A stretch of 64,000 bases of DNA, taken from positions 620,001 to 684,000 of the forward strand of contig NZ_JAGQEE010000001.1 of the NCBI RefSeq assembly GCF_018304945.1, given 5' to 3'. The notes under the pieces are model-generated. The model ran no database searches. It worked only from the letters and a program-made list of their open reading frames with translations, and had not been told where the DNA came from. Positions 56,429-64,000 of the stretch are shown here, piece after piece (the stretch's first letter is position 1; each line of letters begins with the position of its first letter). The translations under genes were made by a program, and so were the position numbers. This DNA comes from Collimonas humicola (GTDB lineage: Bacteria; Pseudomonadota; Gammaproteobacteria; Burkholderiales; Burkholderiaceae_D).

Positions 56429-57013
56429 CTAGCCGCTGATGTTCATGCGCTGCGTATGGGTCCACTGGTGGTCGTAGTCGGATACGGTTGAATCGTAGCT
56501 GCCATAAGTCATGCCTTCGCCGGGCCAGGGATTCATGATGTACAGGTAATTCACGCCGTTGACGGTTTCATATCCGCGCCCGACCATGATATGGCCGCCA
56601 CCGTTGGTCCAGCCGTAACGCACGACAAACGGACGATTGGCGTTGATGTCGCTGACCACGTGCGCCCACGACAGGTAGTTGTTGACGGCGGTATTCGGCA
56701 CGCCCCAGTTGCCCAGGATGTCTTGCACGCTGCCGTTGCCATACATGCCGTTGGGCTGGTTGGCCTGGCTGTTCCAGTTGAAGCGGCTGTTGCCGCAAGC
56801 GTAGTTGATGCCGAACGCCCAGTTGACTATCCCGCACTGGCTCGGCGTCTTCTGGTAGAAATTCAATACCGCCTTGCTGGAACCCGCCCAGCACCATTGG
56901 CTATGCTCTTGTGTGACCAGCGGGACATTCAGGATTTTCGAAGCGGCCAATGCCATCGGCGCCATCAGCACAAGGCTGGCGCCCGCAATCATGCGGCGTA
57001 GTGTCTTATTCAC
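56429..57013 (-). CDS. Secreted papain-like (C39-like) cysteine protease
   Basis: A 194-residue exported protein. The start is GTG at 57013, decided by an AGGAG ribosome-binding site five bases upstream and by the signal peptide that follows (NKTLRRMIAGASLVLMAPMALA). The mature domain is papain-like: Gln39-Trp-Cys41 (HSQWCWAGSS), His in GGHIMVGRGYE and Asn in IMNPWPGEG. It should be active in the periplasm or outside the cell. It follows the secreted hypothetical gene by 25 bases, so the two form an operon. Confidence 0.85.
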   Translation of the reverse strand: MNKTLRRMIAGASLVLMAPMALAASKILNVPLVTQEHSQWCWAGSSKAVLNFYQKTPSQCGIVNWAFGINYACGNSRFNWNSQANQPNGMYGNGSVQDILGNWGVPNTAVNNYLSWAHVVSDINANRPFVVRYGWTNGGGHIMVGRGYETVNGVNYLYIMNPWPGEGMTYGSYDSTVSDYDHQWTHTQRMNISG

Positions 57014-57038
57014 GTTGACTCCTGGAGTAGGTTGACGA

Positions 57039-57776
57039 TCAGCGGTAGTTGGCGATATTCGCCTTGACGGCGGCGCGCAAGGATTCGGTGAACTGGCTGG
57101 CATCCATCAGGCCGTTGGCGGCGTCATCGGCGGCGCTGCCGGTTTTTTTAGCGCGCTGCTGCAGCAGCAGCGATTCGCGCGCCGATTGCAGCGGTGCGAA
57201 GCGAGGCGCGGCGCCGCTGCCCGAAGCGACTTCGAGAAAATCGGACTGGGCCTGGAAGACGCGGATAAACCGCAGGTTGGAATGGTCGGCGTTGCCGTGG
57301 AACTGTATCAGGGCGTCGACGTCCTTGGACAAGCCGGCGCCGCCATAGGAAATGGTTTGCCATGTACCGTTGAGCTTTTCCACGGTCGCCAGCCCGATCG
57401 GACGCTTATCGCGGCTGACTAGGAAGCGCCAGACGCCGGTCGGTTTCGCCATGGCGCTGAAGTCGCTGCGGCCGGCCACGATATCTTTCGGATCGACCGT
57501 ATATACCGGGAAACCGTAGGCGATGCGGGCGTCCTTGAGGTCCTGGACGTCGGCCACATCGAGTGGGAAGCCTGCGGGCAGGGTGCCGGCATGGGCCTGC
57601 ACCTGGTTTTGCACAAACTCGGCGAAACCGCGGGCGGCGGCAGCGGCGGCATCGTTGCCTTCGGTTTGCTGGAGTTGCTGCGGGGTCGCAGCGTTCGATT
57701 GTGCGTGCAGCGGCGCGCTCATGGCCAGCACGGCGGCGCTGAGCAAGAGAGCCTGGACGATTGGTTTAGCATGCAT
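57039..57776 (-). CDS. Secreted hypothetical protein upstream of the cysteine protease
   Basis: A 245-residue exported protein. The start at 57776 has an AAGGAA ribosome-binding site and a signal peptide ending APLHAQ. The mature part has a mixed alpha/beta pattern (IAYGFPVYTVDPKDIVAG, WRFLVSRDKRPIGLATVEKLNGTW) but no recognised family. Being cotranscribed with a papain-like protease, it could be a substrate, chaperone or inhibitor; similar genes found next to such proteases have not been assigned a role as far as I know. Confidence 0.75.
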   Translation of the reverse strand: MHAKPIVQALLLSAAVLAMSAPLHAQSNAATPQQLQQTEGNDAAAAAARGFAEFVQNQVQAHAGTLPAGFPLDVADVQDLKDARIAYGFPVYTVDPKDIVAGRSDFSAMAKPTGVWRFLVSRDKRPIGLATVEKLNGTWQTISYGGAGLSKDVDALIQFHGNADHSNLRFIRVFQAQSDFLEVASGSGAAPRFAPLQSARESLLLQQRAKKTGSAADDAANGLMDASQFTESLRAAVKANIANYR

Positions 57777-58106
57777 CTTTGAATTTCCTTTTGATCGTGA
57801 TCGACGAGTTGCGCGGACACACGCTGCCCGGGCCAAGCAACCGGAGGGGAGGCGAGAGATGTGTAAGACGGCAACGGTGCTACCAATCTAGGACGTTGGG
57901 GCAGGTAAAAACAGCTGTCAGAGTTGACAGCGCGCATGTTCTGGAGCCGGCTGCCGTGGCCTTTATTGCGGCTTTTGGCAAGGGCCGGGCGGCAATAGCT
58001 CCCCCTTATCGGTTAAATTTTTGCCCGATCCCCATATTGTTTCTGGATATACTTCCCTCGGTCTCATTTGACCTGATGTCTCATAACAATCAAACCGGGG
58101 GATTAA
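57777..58106. other. Divergent intergenic region of secreted-protein genes
   Basis: A 330-base gap between the divergent protease operon and the MoaF-like gene. It contains the palindrome at 57914-57931. The right side (58015-58106) is AT-rich and holds a probable promoter with TTGACC near 58068 and the GGGGG ribosome-binding site of the next gene. No other gene was found. Confidence 0.5.
57914..57931 (-). promoter_or_regulatory. lux-box-like palindrome upstream of the protease operon
   Basis: GCTGTCAGAGTTGACAGC is a perfect inverted repeat with a 4-base centre. Its inner 16 bases fit CTG-N10-CAG, the core shared by LuxR-type operators and by the lux box at 10112-10131. It is about 140 bases upstream of the secreted hypothetical gene and 175 bases upstream of the divergent MoaF-like gene. 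Recognition by the LuxR of this window is a hypothesis. Confidence 0.5.
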
Positions 58107-58565
58107 ATGTTGTTGAAATCAATTGTAAAGATTGCACTTTTTTCTGCATTGCAGCTGGGGCTGGCAGTACAGGCATCGGCCCAGGAGGCGGCTCAGGCGA
58201 CAGCGCCAGCCGTCGTGAATGACAGCGCCGTCGGTCCTAGCGCGGCGGATTTTCCGGCGGCGGGCAAGGCGGTGGAAGTGGTGTTTGGCGATGCCATCAT
58301 CGACCTGAATTTCAAGGATCTTAATACCTTGTCAATCTACTGCCGCTCCGGCATCTTCAAGGGCATTACCGAAACAGTGCAGTACACGGCGGTCAAGATT
58401 CGTCCGCAAGTCTATATGGTGTACTGGCATGAACCGGACTCCAAGCTGAACGTGGTGCACGTGGAGGATTTCGAGCATGGTACGGTGCATACCAACGTCG
58501 CCTATCCCGACGGCAAATTTGTGCACTTCAAGGGCAGCATCAAAATCGTCGGAAACGCCAAATAG
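58107..58565 (+). CDS. Secreted MoaF-related hypothetical protein
   Basis: A 152-residue exported protein. A signal peptide ends near residue 25 (VQASAQ). The mature domain is a beta-rich calycin-like fold resembling the MoaF C-terminal domain: VYMVYWHEPDSKLNVVHVEDFEHGTVHTNVAYPDGKFVHFKGSI. A GGGGG-type ribosome-binding site lies 7 bases before the ATG. It is divergent from the protease operon. Function unknown; a small-ligand binder is possible. Confidence 0.7.
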   Translation: MLLKSIVKIALFSALQLGLAVQASAQEAAQATAPAVVNDSAVGPSAADFPAAGKAVEVVFGDAIIDLNFKDLNTLSIYCRSGIFKGITETVQYTAVKIRPQVYMVYWHEPDSKLNVVHVEDFEHGTVHTNVAYPDGKFVHFKGSIKIVGNAK

Positions 58566-58608
58566 CTTTCTGCGGTGACGGCAAGCTCGTGTAGTTGAGG
58601 GGCTGGGC

Positions 58609-58668
58609 AGAGAGCCGGCCGGATGATTCCGGTTCGGCTCTCTCTCTCTCTATATATATAGAGAGAGA
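58609..58668. repeat. Nested palindromes in a convergent intergenic region
   Basis: AGAGAGCCG (58609-58617) pairs with CGGCTCTCT (58635-58643) with an inner GCCGG/CCGGT stem. A second, perfect 26-base palindrome of CT repeats, TA repeats and GA repeats spans 58643-58668. It lies between the stops of the MoaF-like gene and the tetR gene, six bases from the latter. Likely a bidirectional terminator or a cruciform-prone site. Confidence 0.6.
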
Positions 58669-58673
58669 TGCGG

Positions 58674-59258
58674 CTAGGCAGTCTGCAGCTTGGAATGTTC
58701 CAGCAGGACAATTTCCTGGGCGACGCTCCAGGCATCGTTGGCGGCATTCTTGCGGCCGGCGACGTGGGCGGCGAGGGTGGCGCCGTCGAGCAGCATGACC
58801 ACTTGGCGCGCCAGTTTGGTGGCAACGCTTTTGCCCACCAGGGGTTCCAGTATATTTTTCACAGTGTCGGTCAGGCCTTTCTTCTGACTGGCGGCCGTGC
58901 GCAGGATGGCGTTGTCGGTGCCGTGGAATTCCGCCGCTGCCGCTGCAAACATGCAGCCGGTGAAATTCACTTCGCGGAACCACTTGTCGTGCCACATGAA
59001 GACGCCATGCAGCTTGTCTATCGGCGTCTCGAATTTTTCGAGAAACAGGGAGAGCGAGCTTGCGCACATCGCCATGCGTTCTTCCAGCACTTCCACCACC
59101 AGCTCTTTTTTCGATGGAAAGTATTTGTACAGTGTCATCTTGGCGACGCCTGCTTCCGCCAGGATGCGGTCTATCCCTACCGCATGGTAACCGTCTTGCG
59201 AAAAGAGCCGCGTTGCCGTATCAATAAGTATCTGTCGTTTTTCTTTCATACGCGTCAT
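58674..59258 (-). CDS. TetR-family transcriptional repressor
   Basis: A 194-residue TetR regulator. The N-terminal HTH is ILIDTATRLFSQDGYHAVGIDRILAEAGVAKMTLYKYFPSKKELV. The C-terminal ligand domain contains TGCMFAAAAAEF, seen in the AcrR/NemR-like branch. ATG at 59258 or 59249 could be used. It is divergent from the di-iron enzyme gene. A 16-base palindromic sequence of TetR-operator type occurs in the promoters of that gene and of the acyl-CoA-dehydrogenase-like gene, which makes it their probable regulator. Confidence 0.88.
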   Translation of the reverse strand: MTRMKEKRQILIDTATRLFSQDGYHAVGIDRILAEAGVAKMTLYKYFPSKKELVVEVLEERMAMCASSLSLFLEKFETPIDKLHGVFMWHDKWFREVNFTGCMFAAAAAEFHGTDNAILRTAASQKKGLTDTVKNILEPLVGKSVATKLARQVVMLLDGATLAAHVAGRKNAANDAWSVAQEIVLLEHSKLQTA

Positions 59259-59623
59259 TGATTAGGTGTAAGTTACGTGGTTGAACATGCAATAGGCCGG
59301 TAGCGCAAACATCGCAAGGCGACTGCCGGACATGATCTGCTGTAATCGGTACAGTGTACAGCACGGTATATTATCTCAATATTTGTTGTCGCTGATGCAA
59401 GTTGGCGATCGAAAGCGAAAACTGGCTGGAAAGCGTTGTAAAACGGAATTGCACAGCTGTCGCCGGCACTCGCGCCGGGCGCTAATATTTCAATATTATG
59501 ACAGACCTGTCTGTTTAAATTTAGGATATTATAAAAAATTTGCAGGGGGCAACTCAGCCGTTTGCATAAAAATAAAGGGTGGCAATGGCAGTCACGGTTT
59601 AAACACTATTTTGAGGAAGTTAC
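59259..59623. other. Divergent regulatory region tetR / di-iron enzyme
   Basis: A 365-base gap. It contains a GTACAGTGTAC element near 59349-59359, then an AT-rich part (59480-59580) with a -10-like TATTAT (59494-59499) followed by the palindromic operator at 59501-59514 and further AT-rich leader. The ATG at 59624 has a GAGGAAGTT ribosome-binding site. No gene seen. Confidence 0.55.
59501..59516 (+). promoter_or_regulatory. TetR-type operator ahead of the haem-oxygenase-like gene
   Basis: ACAGACCTGTCTGTTT; within it CAGAC-CT-GTCTG is a 5-2-5 palindrome of the type bound by TetR-family dimers. It follows TATTAT (59494-59499) and is 108 bases from the start codon. The identical 16 bases occur in the same orientation before the acyl-CoA-dehydrogenase-like gene (62173-62158, minus strand). 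Confidence 0.7.
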
Positions 59624-60748
59624 ATGAGTTATTCGACCGTAGCGAATTCGCAAGTCACAGAAGTGTTTCATGCAGTGGATCTTCACCCGGACGTCTACGA
59701 AAGTCTGCGAGAGCCGTATTCCGAGCTTCCCCTTGATACCATCGTGTCCATGCTGGTCGCCGATCCAGAGCTGGAAAGCCGTTTCGACAGCGACCGCGAG
59801 CTCTTTGAGCTGTTGATGGACAAGGTGCGCTCCACGCTGGCCAAGGCCCTGGCGACTGATGACGATGAAGCGCTGTGCCTGGTGCACCGGACACTTTTCA
59901 TCCTGCTGGATATGCATGTGGCGTCGGCGACCAGTTTCGCGGCGGCCAACCAATCCAATCATTACCTGCAGCAGATGCGCAATGAAATCGAAAGAGCCTG
60001 GCTGGCGTCCGGAGATTCCTCGCCGCTGGCGCGCATCAGCGCCGACATGCCGCTCACCGACGCCTTGCGCCATCTCTGGAGCGAGCATAGCGTCTCCAAC
60101 CATCCTTTGTTCGACTACCTGGAAACCACGGCCACCCACGGCCAGTTCATCGAATTTTTCCGCAGCGACGCAGCGCTGAACATCCGCTTCTTCGACCTGA
60201 TCGCATTGATACTGGTCGGCTCGGACGAAATTACCCGCAAGGAGCTGGTGCAGAATCTGTGGGATGAATCGGGCAACGGCAACTCCGCTCGAAGCCACGT
60301 CAATCTGTTCCGCCAGCTGCTGGACATGGTCGGCGCTGACAATGCCGAAGACAACCATGCCTCGTCGCTCGGCTGGCAAGGCCTGGCAGGGCACAATCTG
60401 TTCATGCTGACCTGTCTGCAGCGCAAGCATTACTTCAAGGCGATCGGCATCATGGCGATCACTGAGCTGCTGGATCCGCGCCAGTATGAAAAGCTGGTGC
60501 ATGGCTGCCACCGCATCGGCCTGGGCAAGGACGGCGAAGTCGATTACTACAAGGAACATATCAGTATCGATGTCGTTCATGCGCAGGGCTGGCTGGAAAA
60601 TGTGATCGTGCCGCTTGACGCAAAATACCCAGAAGCGCGCGGAGAAATCCTGCAAGGCGCCATGTTGCGCCTGAATACTTGTCAGGACTATTACGACGCA
60701 TTGCTTGGCATGCTGCAAGCGCATGCATCGGCAGCAGCCAAGGCCTGA
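59624..60748 (+). CDS. Haem-oxygenase-like di-iron (HDO) enzyme, iron-containing redox enzyme family
   Basis: A 374-residue all-helical protein of the Haem_oxygenas_2 / iron-containing redox enzyme family. Likely metal ligands are Glu and His in LETTATHGQFIEFF (about residues 167-180), Glu and His in LWDESGNGNSARSHVNLF (about 210-227) and His/Asp/His in YYKEHISIDVVHAQGW (about 308-323). Characterised relatives (UndA, SznF, BesC, CADD) use a non-haem di-iron centre for oxidative C-C cleavage, N-oxygenation or amine chemistry. The N-terminal 120 residues are extra. Substrate unknown. Confidence 0.82.
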   Translation: MSYSTVANSQVTEVFHAVDLHPDVYESLREPYSELPLDTIVSMLVADPELESRFDSDRELFELLMDKVRSTLAKALATDDDEALCLVHRTLFILLDMHVASATSFAAANQSNHYLQQMRNEIERAWLASGDSSPLARISADMPLTDALRHLWSEHSVSNHPLFDYLETTATHGQFIEFFRSDAALNIRFFDLIALILVGSDEITRKELVQNLWDESGNGNSARSHVNLFRQLLDMVGADNAEDNHASSLGWQGLAGHNLFMLTCLQRKHYFKAIGIMAITELLDPRQYEKLVHGCHRIGLGKDGEVDYYKEHISIDVVHAQGWLENVIVPLDAKYPEARGEILQGAMLRLNTCQDYYDALLGMLQAHASAAAKA

Positions 60749-60854
60749 CCGGCAAAGCCAGAATCTGCAGCAGGCAAGGCGGCCGTCAATCCAGCTTCTG
60801 GTTGACGGCCTTGCGCGTTAACCGCCTCAGGTGCGCCACAAATCCTGCGGATTT

Positions 60855-61985
60855 TCATCGCGCAGCTGCACCGGTAAATCCTGGCAGCAGACCGGCCTTG
60901 CTGACGCGCATGCTTGCACGCAATTCGTGGTAGCAACGGTATGAGCTCCCTTCCATTTTCGTGAATGCCAACAGATCGCGCTGATCGGAAAATCCCCTGA
61001 CTGCGCCGCGGCTGACCAGGTGCAGCAGCAATTCATTGGAAGCAAATTTCAGCGCCAGCACGCGGTGCACGTCTTCGTTGTCGTAGCGGCCGGACTGGGT
61101 CTCGGCGCGTGCGGCGGCTGTAATGAAGCCCAGTGCGGTACGTTCTTCAGCGGTCAGCTCGACGCGGTCCTGGGTAGCCAGCCATTCGACATGCGCCATC
61201 AGTGCGCGCACCAGGAGCGGACGGACCGTGGCCAGGTATTTGTTAAGCACCGCGGAGCCGCCGGCTTGCAGGCGGTCGCCTTGCGCCACCTGCACCGTAC
61301 CCTTGACGTTGCCCAGCTGGACCACGTCATCCAGGAAGGGCGCGCCGCAGGCAGTGCGCTTGAGGGTTGCGTATTGCTCCGGCCAGACCAGGTAGGCGGA
61401 AGGGAAGTAGGCGCCGAGAGTGCGGGCTACCACAATTGCCATGCCGTCCAGGTTGGCATGCATGCCCCATACCTTGTCGATATGCAGCTTGAAGCCGTCG
61501 CCTTCCGGCTGCGCCACGGTGCGCCAGCTGCTCAAGGTCGGCTCGCCGCCATCGCTCATCAGGAAGTGCAGGTTGTTGCCGCTGTCGAGGCAGGCGCTGG
61601 CACGGTCGTACTGGCCGGGCGTCAGGAACAGCGAAAACAGGATGCGGGCAAAGGTCTGCATGAAGGATTTGTAATGCGGCGCCAGGCCTTCCTGGCGAAT
61701 CAGTTCCAGCATGCTTTCGGCCATCGCATGTTCCTGATGCGCCAGGGCCACCGAAGGCTGGCGGATTTCTTCGCTGCGCTCGTAGCTGTGCGGCGTCTGC
61801 GAAATCAGCATATCCGAATCTTGCAGCCGCACCGAAGCGCGCGAGATGATCTGGATCATCTGCCGCGGCAGCGCGCCGTAGGAGGCTAAGCGATGAAGGA
61901 CAGGTTGAGCAGTGACCAGCAGCAGCGAATTCAGTGAAAAAGAGCGCGCCGGATTTACATCAACGTCCTGAGCCAAGGTTTGCAT
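60855..61985 (-). CDS. Divergent acyl-CoA-dehydrogenase-like flavoprotein
   Basis: About 376 residues when started at 61985 (MQTLAQDVDVNPARSF). The frame stays open to 62378, but a predicted promoter and operator at 62158-62202 would put those upstream codons outside the message. The acyl-CoA dehydrogenase pattern is seen in the middle domain (SDGGEPTLSSWRTVAQPEGDGFKLHIDKVWGMHANLDGMAIVVART) and in the C-terminal helical bundle. The usual catalytic Glu is not obvious, so the reaction is uncertain. It is convergent with the HDO gene. Confidence 0.65.
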   Translation of the reverse strand: MQTLAQDVDVNPARSFSLNSLLLVTAQPVLHRLASYGALPRQMIQIISRASVRLQDSDMLISQTPHSYERSEEIRQPSVALAHQEHAMAESMLELIRQEGLAPHYKSFMQTFARILFSLFLTPGQYDRASACLDSGNNLHFLMSDGGEPTLSSWRTVAQPEGDGFKLHIDKVWGMHANLDGMAIVVARTLGAYFPSAYLVWPEQYATLKRTACGAPFLDDVVQLGNVKGTVQVAQGDRLQAGGSAVLNKYLATVRPLLVRALMAHVEWLATQDRVELTAEERTALGFITAAARAETQSGRYDNEDVHRVLALKFASNELLLHLVSRGAVRGFSDQRDLLAFTKMEGSSYRCYHELRASMRVSKAGLLPGFTGAAAR

Positions 61986-62573
61986 GTTCCGATGATCCAA
62001 TTCCAGATTGATAAAGTACAGGCCCTTAGATTTCCACGCATCTAATGTCGGCCATTGATCCCAGTTCGACCAATTTCCGTCCGATCTCCTGCAAGTCAGA
62101 TAACGCCACGCGCGAATTGCTTCAGCCGGAACGCAAAAAATCGAATGCGCCGGCAAAAAACAGACAGGTCTGTATACTATGTTTGAATCGATCATATGGC
62201 AAATGTTTCTCAATGTAAACAAGATTGAGGTGATTTTTTTGTAAGTTAATGCGGCGCAGGTGCTCGCCAGGAATGAGAAAGAAGCGTGAATCAAAGATCG
62301 CATTTCGATCTGCAAAAACCATGATTGAGCGTTTGCTTTCTTGCGGAAAATGAAAGATTGGAAGCCATGCAGCGCCACGGAAAGGTCAAAATCCTGATTA
62401 AAATCATAAGCTTGTAAAAAGCAGCCGGAGGCGTGGGAAAATACGCTGTTGCAGTGGCCGAACTTATGGTCGAATAGCGGGCCGCAGAGGCGGTTTCTAC
62501 CCGAATTGTCCGGCGCCGGGCGGCTGCCGGTTTGTGTAGATTTTAATAATTTTTGTCGTTAACAGGAGATAGC
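61986..62573. other. Divergent leader/promoter region, acyl-CoA-dehydrogenase-like gene / gcvH
   Basis: A 588-base stretch with no called gene. The left part (61986-62165) would be the 5' leader of the minus-strand gene. Around 62158-62202 are its operator and promoter. The right part (62380-62573) leads to gcvH and ends in an AGGAG ribosome-binding site. I searched the gcvH leader for glycine-riboswitch hallmarks and did not find them. Confidence 0.55.
62158..62202 (-). promoter_or_regulatory. Promoter and TetR-type operator of the acyl-CoA-dehydrogenase-like gene
   Basis: On the minus strand TTGCCA (62202-62197), a 17-base spacer and TAGTAT (62179-62174) make a good -35/-10 pair. It is followed at once by ACAGACCTGTCTGTTT (62173-62158). 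That sequence is identical in 16 bases and in orientation to the operator before the HDO gene. A repressor there would cover the transcription start. Confidence 0.7.
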
Positions 62574-62954
62574 ATGAGTCAGGTGAAATATACGGTTGAG
62601 CATGAATGGCTGCGCGTTGAAGCCGATGGCGTGGTAACGGTCGGCATCACCGACTTCGCGCAGGGCCATCTGGGCGACCTGGTGTTCGTGCAACTGCCTG
62701 CAGTCGGCGCCGAACTCGCCAAGGGCGATGAAGCCGCGGTGATTGAATCGGTCAAGGCCGCCAGTGAAATCATGATGCCGGTCGCAGGCACAGTCACCGA
62801 GATCAACGCGGCGCTGGCCGATGCGCCGGAAACAATCAATGAAGATCCGCTGGGCGCCGGCTGGTTCTTCAAGATGAAAGTCAACGATGCAACTGAGTTG
62901 AACAGTCTGATGGATGAAGCGGCTTATGCTGCCATGATCAAGGGCGAGGCTTAA
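62574..62954 (+). CDS. gcvH: Glycine cleavage system H protein
   Basis: A 126-residue lipoyl carrier protein. The start at 62574 has AGGAG, preferred over an in-frame ATG 21 bases upstream. The lipoylation site is Lys61 in ESVKAASEI, and [11 protein letters not shown] is the usual N-terminus. It shuttles the methylamine group between the P and T proteins. gcvP follows after 55 bases; gcvT is not found upstream. Confidence 0.96.
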   Translation: MSQVKYTVEHEWLRVEADGVVTVGITDFAQGHLGDLVFVQLPAVGAELAKGDEAAVIESVKAASEIMMPVAGTVTEINAALADAPETINEDPLGAGWFFKMKVNDATELNSLMDEAAYAAMIKGEA

Positions 62955-63009
62955 GCAGCGGCAAAGGCAGCACGTAATTTTACTGTTCACACAAGAAGGA
63001 AAAGCATCC

Positions 63010-64000
63010 ATGACACAATCACGGCCTGCTCTTGAAGATCTGGCGCAACACGCCGATTTCATTGAACGCCACATCGGCCCGGATCACACCCAGCAAAAGG
63101 CCATGCTGACGGCGCTCGGCTTCGATTCTATCGAGGCATTGATACATAAAGTAGTACCGGACACCATCCTGGAAAAGCAACCGCTTGCTCTTGGCTCCCC
63201 TCGCAGCGAAGCCGAAACACTGGCGGCGTTGCGCCAGATTGCGAGCAAGAACCAGATGTTCAAGTCGCATATCGGCATGGGTTATTACAACTGCCATACG
63301 CCGACCGTCATCCTGCGCAACCTGCTGGAAAACCCGGCCTGGTATACCGCTTACACGCCGTACCAGCCTGAGATATCGCAGGGGCGGCTGGAAGCGCTGT
63401 TGAATTTCCAGACCATGATTACCGATCTCACCGGCATGGAAATCGCCAATGCGTCCCTGCTGGACGAGGCGACTGCCGCGGCCGAGGCCATGACCTTCTG
63501 CCAGCGCCTGTCCAAGAGCAAGAGCAAGATCTTCTTCGTTTCGCAAGACTGCTACCCGCAAACCATCGACGTGCTGCGCACCCGCGCCGCGCCGATCGGC
63601 GTCGAGGTGGTGGTCGGGGATCACCGCAAGGACCTGGAGCGGCTCGACTGCTTCGGCGTCTTGCTGCAATATCCGACCCTGAGCGGCGAGATCCACGACT
63701 ATGCCGACACCGTGCGCATGGCGCATGGCAAGCAAGCGCTGGCAGTGGTCGCGGCCGACCTGCTGGCGCTGACCCTGCTGACGCCGCCGGGCGAATTCGG
63801 CGCCGACGTCGTCATCGGCAGCGCCCAGCGCTTTGGCGTGCCGCTCGGTTACGGCGGCCCGCATGCAGCGTATTTCGCCACCCTCGATGCGCACAAGCGC
63901 GTCATGCCCGGACGGCTGGTGGGCGTTTCCATCGACAGCCGCGGCGAACCCGCTTACCGCCTGGCGATGCAAACCCGCGAACAGCATATCCGCCGCGAAA
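63010..64000 (+). CDS. gcvP: Glycine dehydrogenase (decarboxylating), P protein; truncated by the window end
   Basis: The first 330 residues of a protein that is normally about 950-970 residues; the frame is open to the last base. The start at 63010 has AAGGA. Family segments are [80 protein letters not shown] and [21 protein letters not shown]. It decarboxylates glycine with pyridoxal phosphate and loads the H protein. The pyridoxal-phosphate Lys lies beyond the window. Confidence 0.96.
   Translation, partial: MTQSRPALEDLAQHADFIERHIGPDHTQQKAMLTALGFDSIEALIHKVVPDTILEKQPLALGSPRSEAETLAALRQIASKNQMFKSHIGMGYYNCHTPTVILRNLLENPAWYTAYTPYQPEISQGRLEALLNFQTMITDLTGMEIANASLLDEATAAAEAMTFCQRLSKSKSKIFFVSQDCYPQTIDVLRTRAAPIGVEVVVGDHRKDLERLDCFGVLLQYPTLSGEIHDYADTVRMAHGKQALAVVAADLLALTLLTPPGEFGADVVIGSAQRFGVPLGYGGPHAAYFATLDAHKRVMPGRLVGVSIDSRGEPAYRLAMQTREQHIRRE

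Noticed and set aside
59338-59360. Possible lux box with CTG and CAG around 59338-59352
   Set aside because: Spacing between CTG and CAG is 9 rather than 10 and the interior is not symmetrical.
62193-62378. N-terminal extension of the acyl-CoA-dehydrogenase-like protein from ATGs at 62378 or 62195
   Set aside because: These codons overlap or precede the predicted promoter and operator, and the added sequence does not resemble the family.
62380-62573. Glycine riboswitch before gcvH
   Set aside because: I looked for the conserved paired-aptamer hallmarks in this leader and did not see them; a covariance-model search would settle it.

Overview
The window looks like chromosomal DNA of a betaproteobacterium of the order Burkholderiales. 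The high GC content, the cell-envelope genes, the large NAD-glutamate dehydrogenase and the mix of quorum-sensing, exopolysaccharide and secreted-protein genes fit the Oxalobacteraceae, with Collimonas as the closest guess. That placement is inference from gene content; no rRNA or tRNA gene is present to confirm it. About 54 protein-coding genes are supported. No CRISPR array, insertion sequence, prophage or RNA gene was recognised.

Layout. 1-3.9 kb (minus strand): a HipB/HipA-type toxin-antitoxin pair, a DyP peroxidase and a YcaQ-like DNA glycosylase. 4.1-8.1 kb (plus): a taurine-type ABC transporter (tauABC without tauD) and an AraC regulator. 8.1-11 kb (minus): a LuxR/LuxI acyl-homoserine-lactone quorum-sensing pair with a clear lux box, followed by an LtrA-family membrane protein whose ribosome-binding site lies in a long hairpin. 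11.3-15.1 kb (minus): dbpA helicase, a VOC protein, a two-gene chromate transporter and trans-aconitate methyltransferase. 15.3-17.6 kb (plus): a LysR regulator and a lipoprotein lipase. 17.6-20.1 kb (minus): an MCE/Mla-like lipid-transport operon with no ATPase gene.

20.3-30.4 kb holds a large surface-structure operon: a 1833-residue DUF11-repeat secreted protein, a roughly 1166-residue outer-membrane barrel protein with an N-terminal invasin-like domain, and an OmpA-type lipoprotein. 30.6-33.5 kb has small envelope genes and a CBS-domain protein. 33.8-37.1 kb contains a phosphorelay split over three genes (kinase, receiver, HPt), a PAP2 phosphatase and a response regulator with an N-terminal MerR-like helix-turn-helix. 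It leads directly into an exopolysaccharide locus at 37.5-48.9 kb (export lipoprotein, tyrosine phosphatase, tyrosine-kinase copolymerase, flippase, pyruvyl transferase, putative polymerase, glycosyltransferase, glycoside hydrolase, and a convergent initiating transferase). The two divergent ends of this locus share an AT-rich palindromic element.

49.3-56.4 kb carries metabolic genes (iron alcohol dehydrogenase, NAD-glutamate dehydrogenase, crotonase). 56.4-58.6 kb encodes secreted proteins, including a papain-like protease behind a second lux-box-like palindrome. 58.6-62.4 kb contains what I consider the best candidate for an undescribed system: a TetR regulator, a haem-oxygenase-like di-iron enzyme and a divergent acyl-CoA-dehydrogenase-like protein. 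The promoters of the two enzyme genes carry the same 16-bp palindromic operator in the same orientation. The window ends in gcvH and the start of gcvP of the glycine cleavage system.
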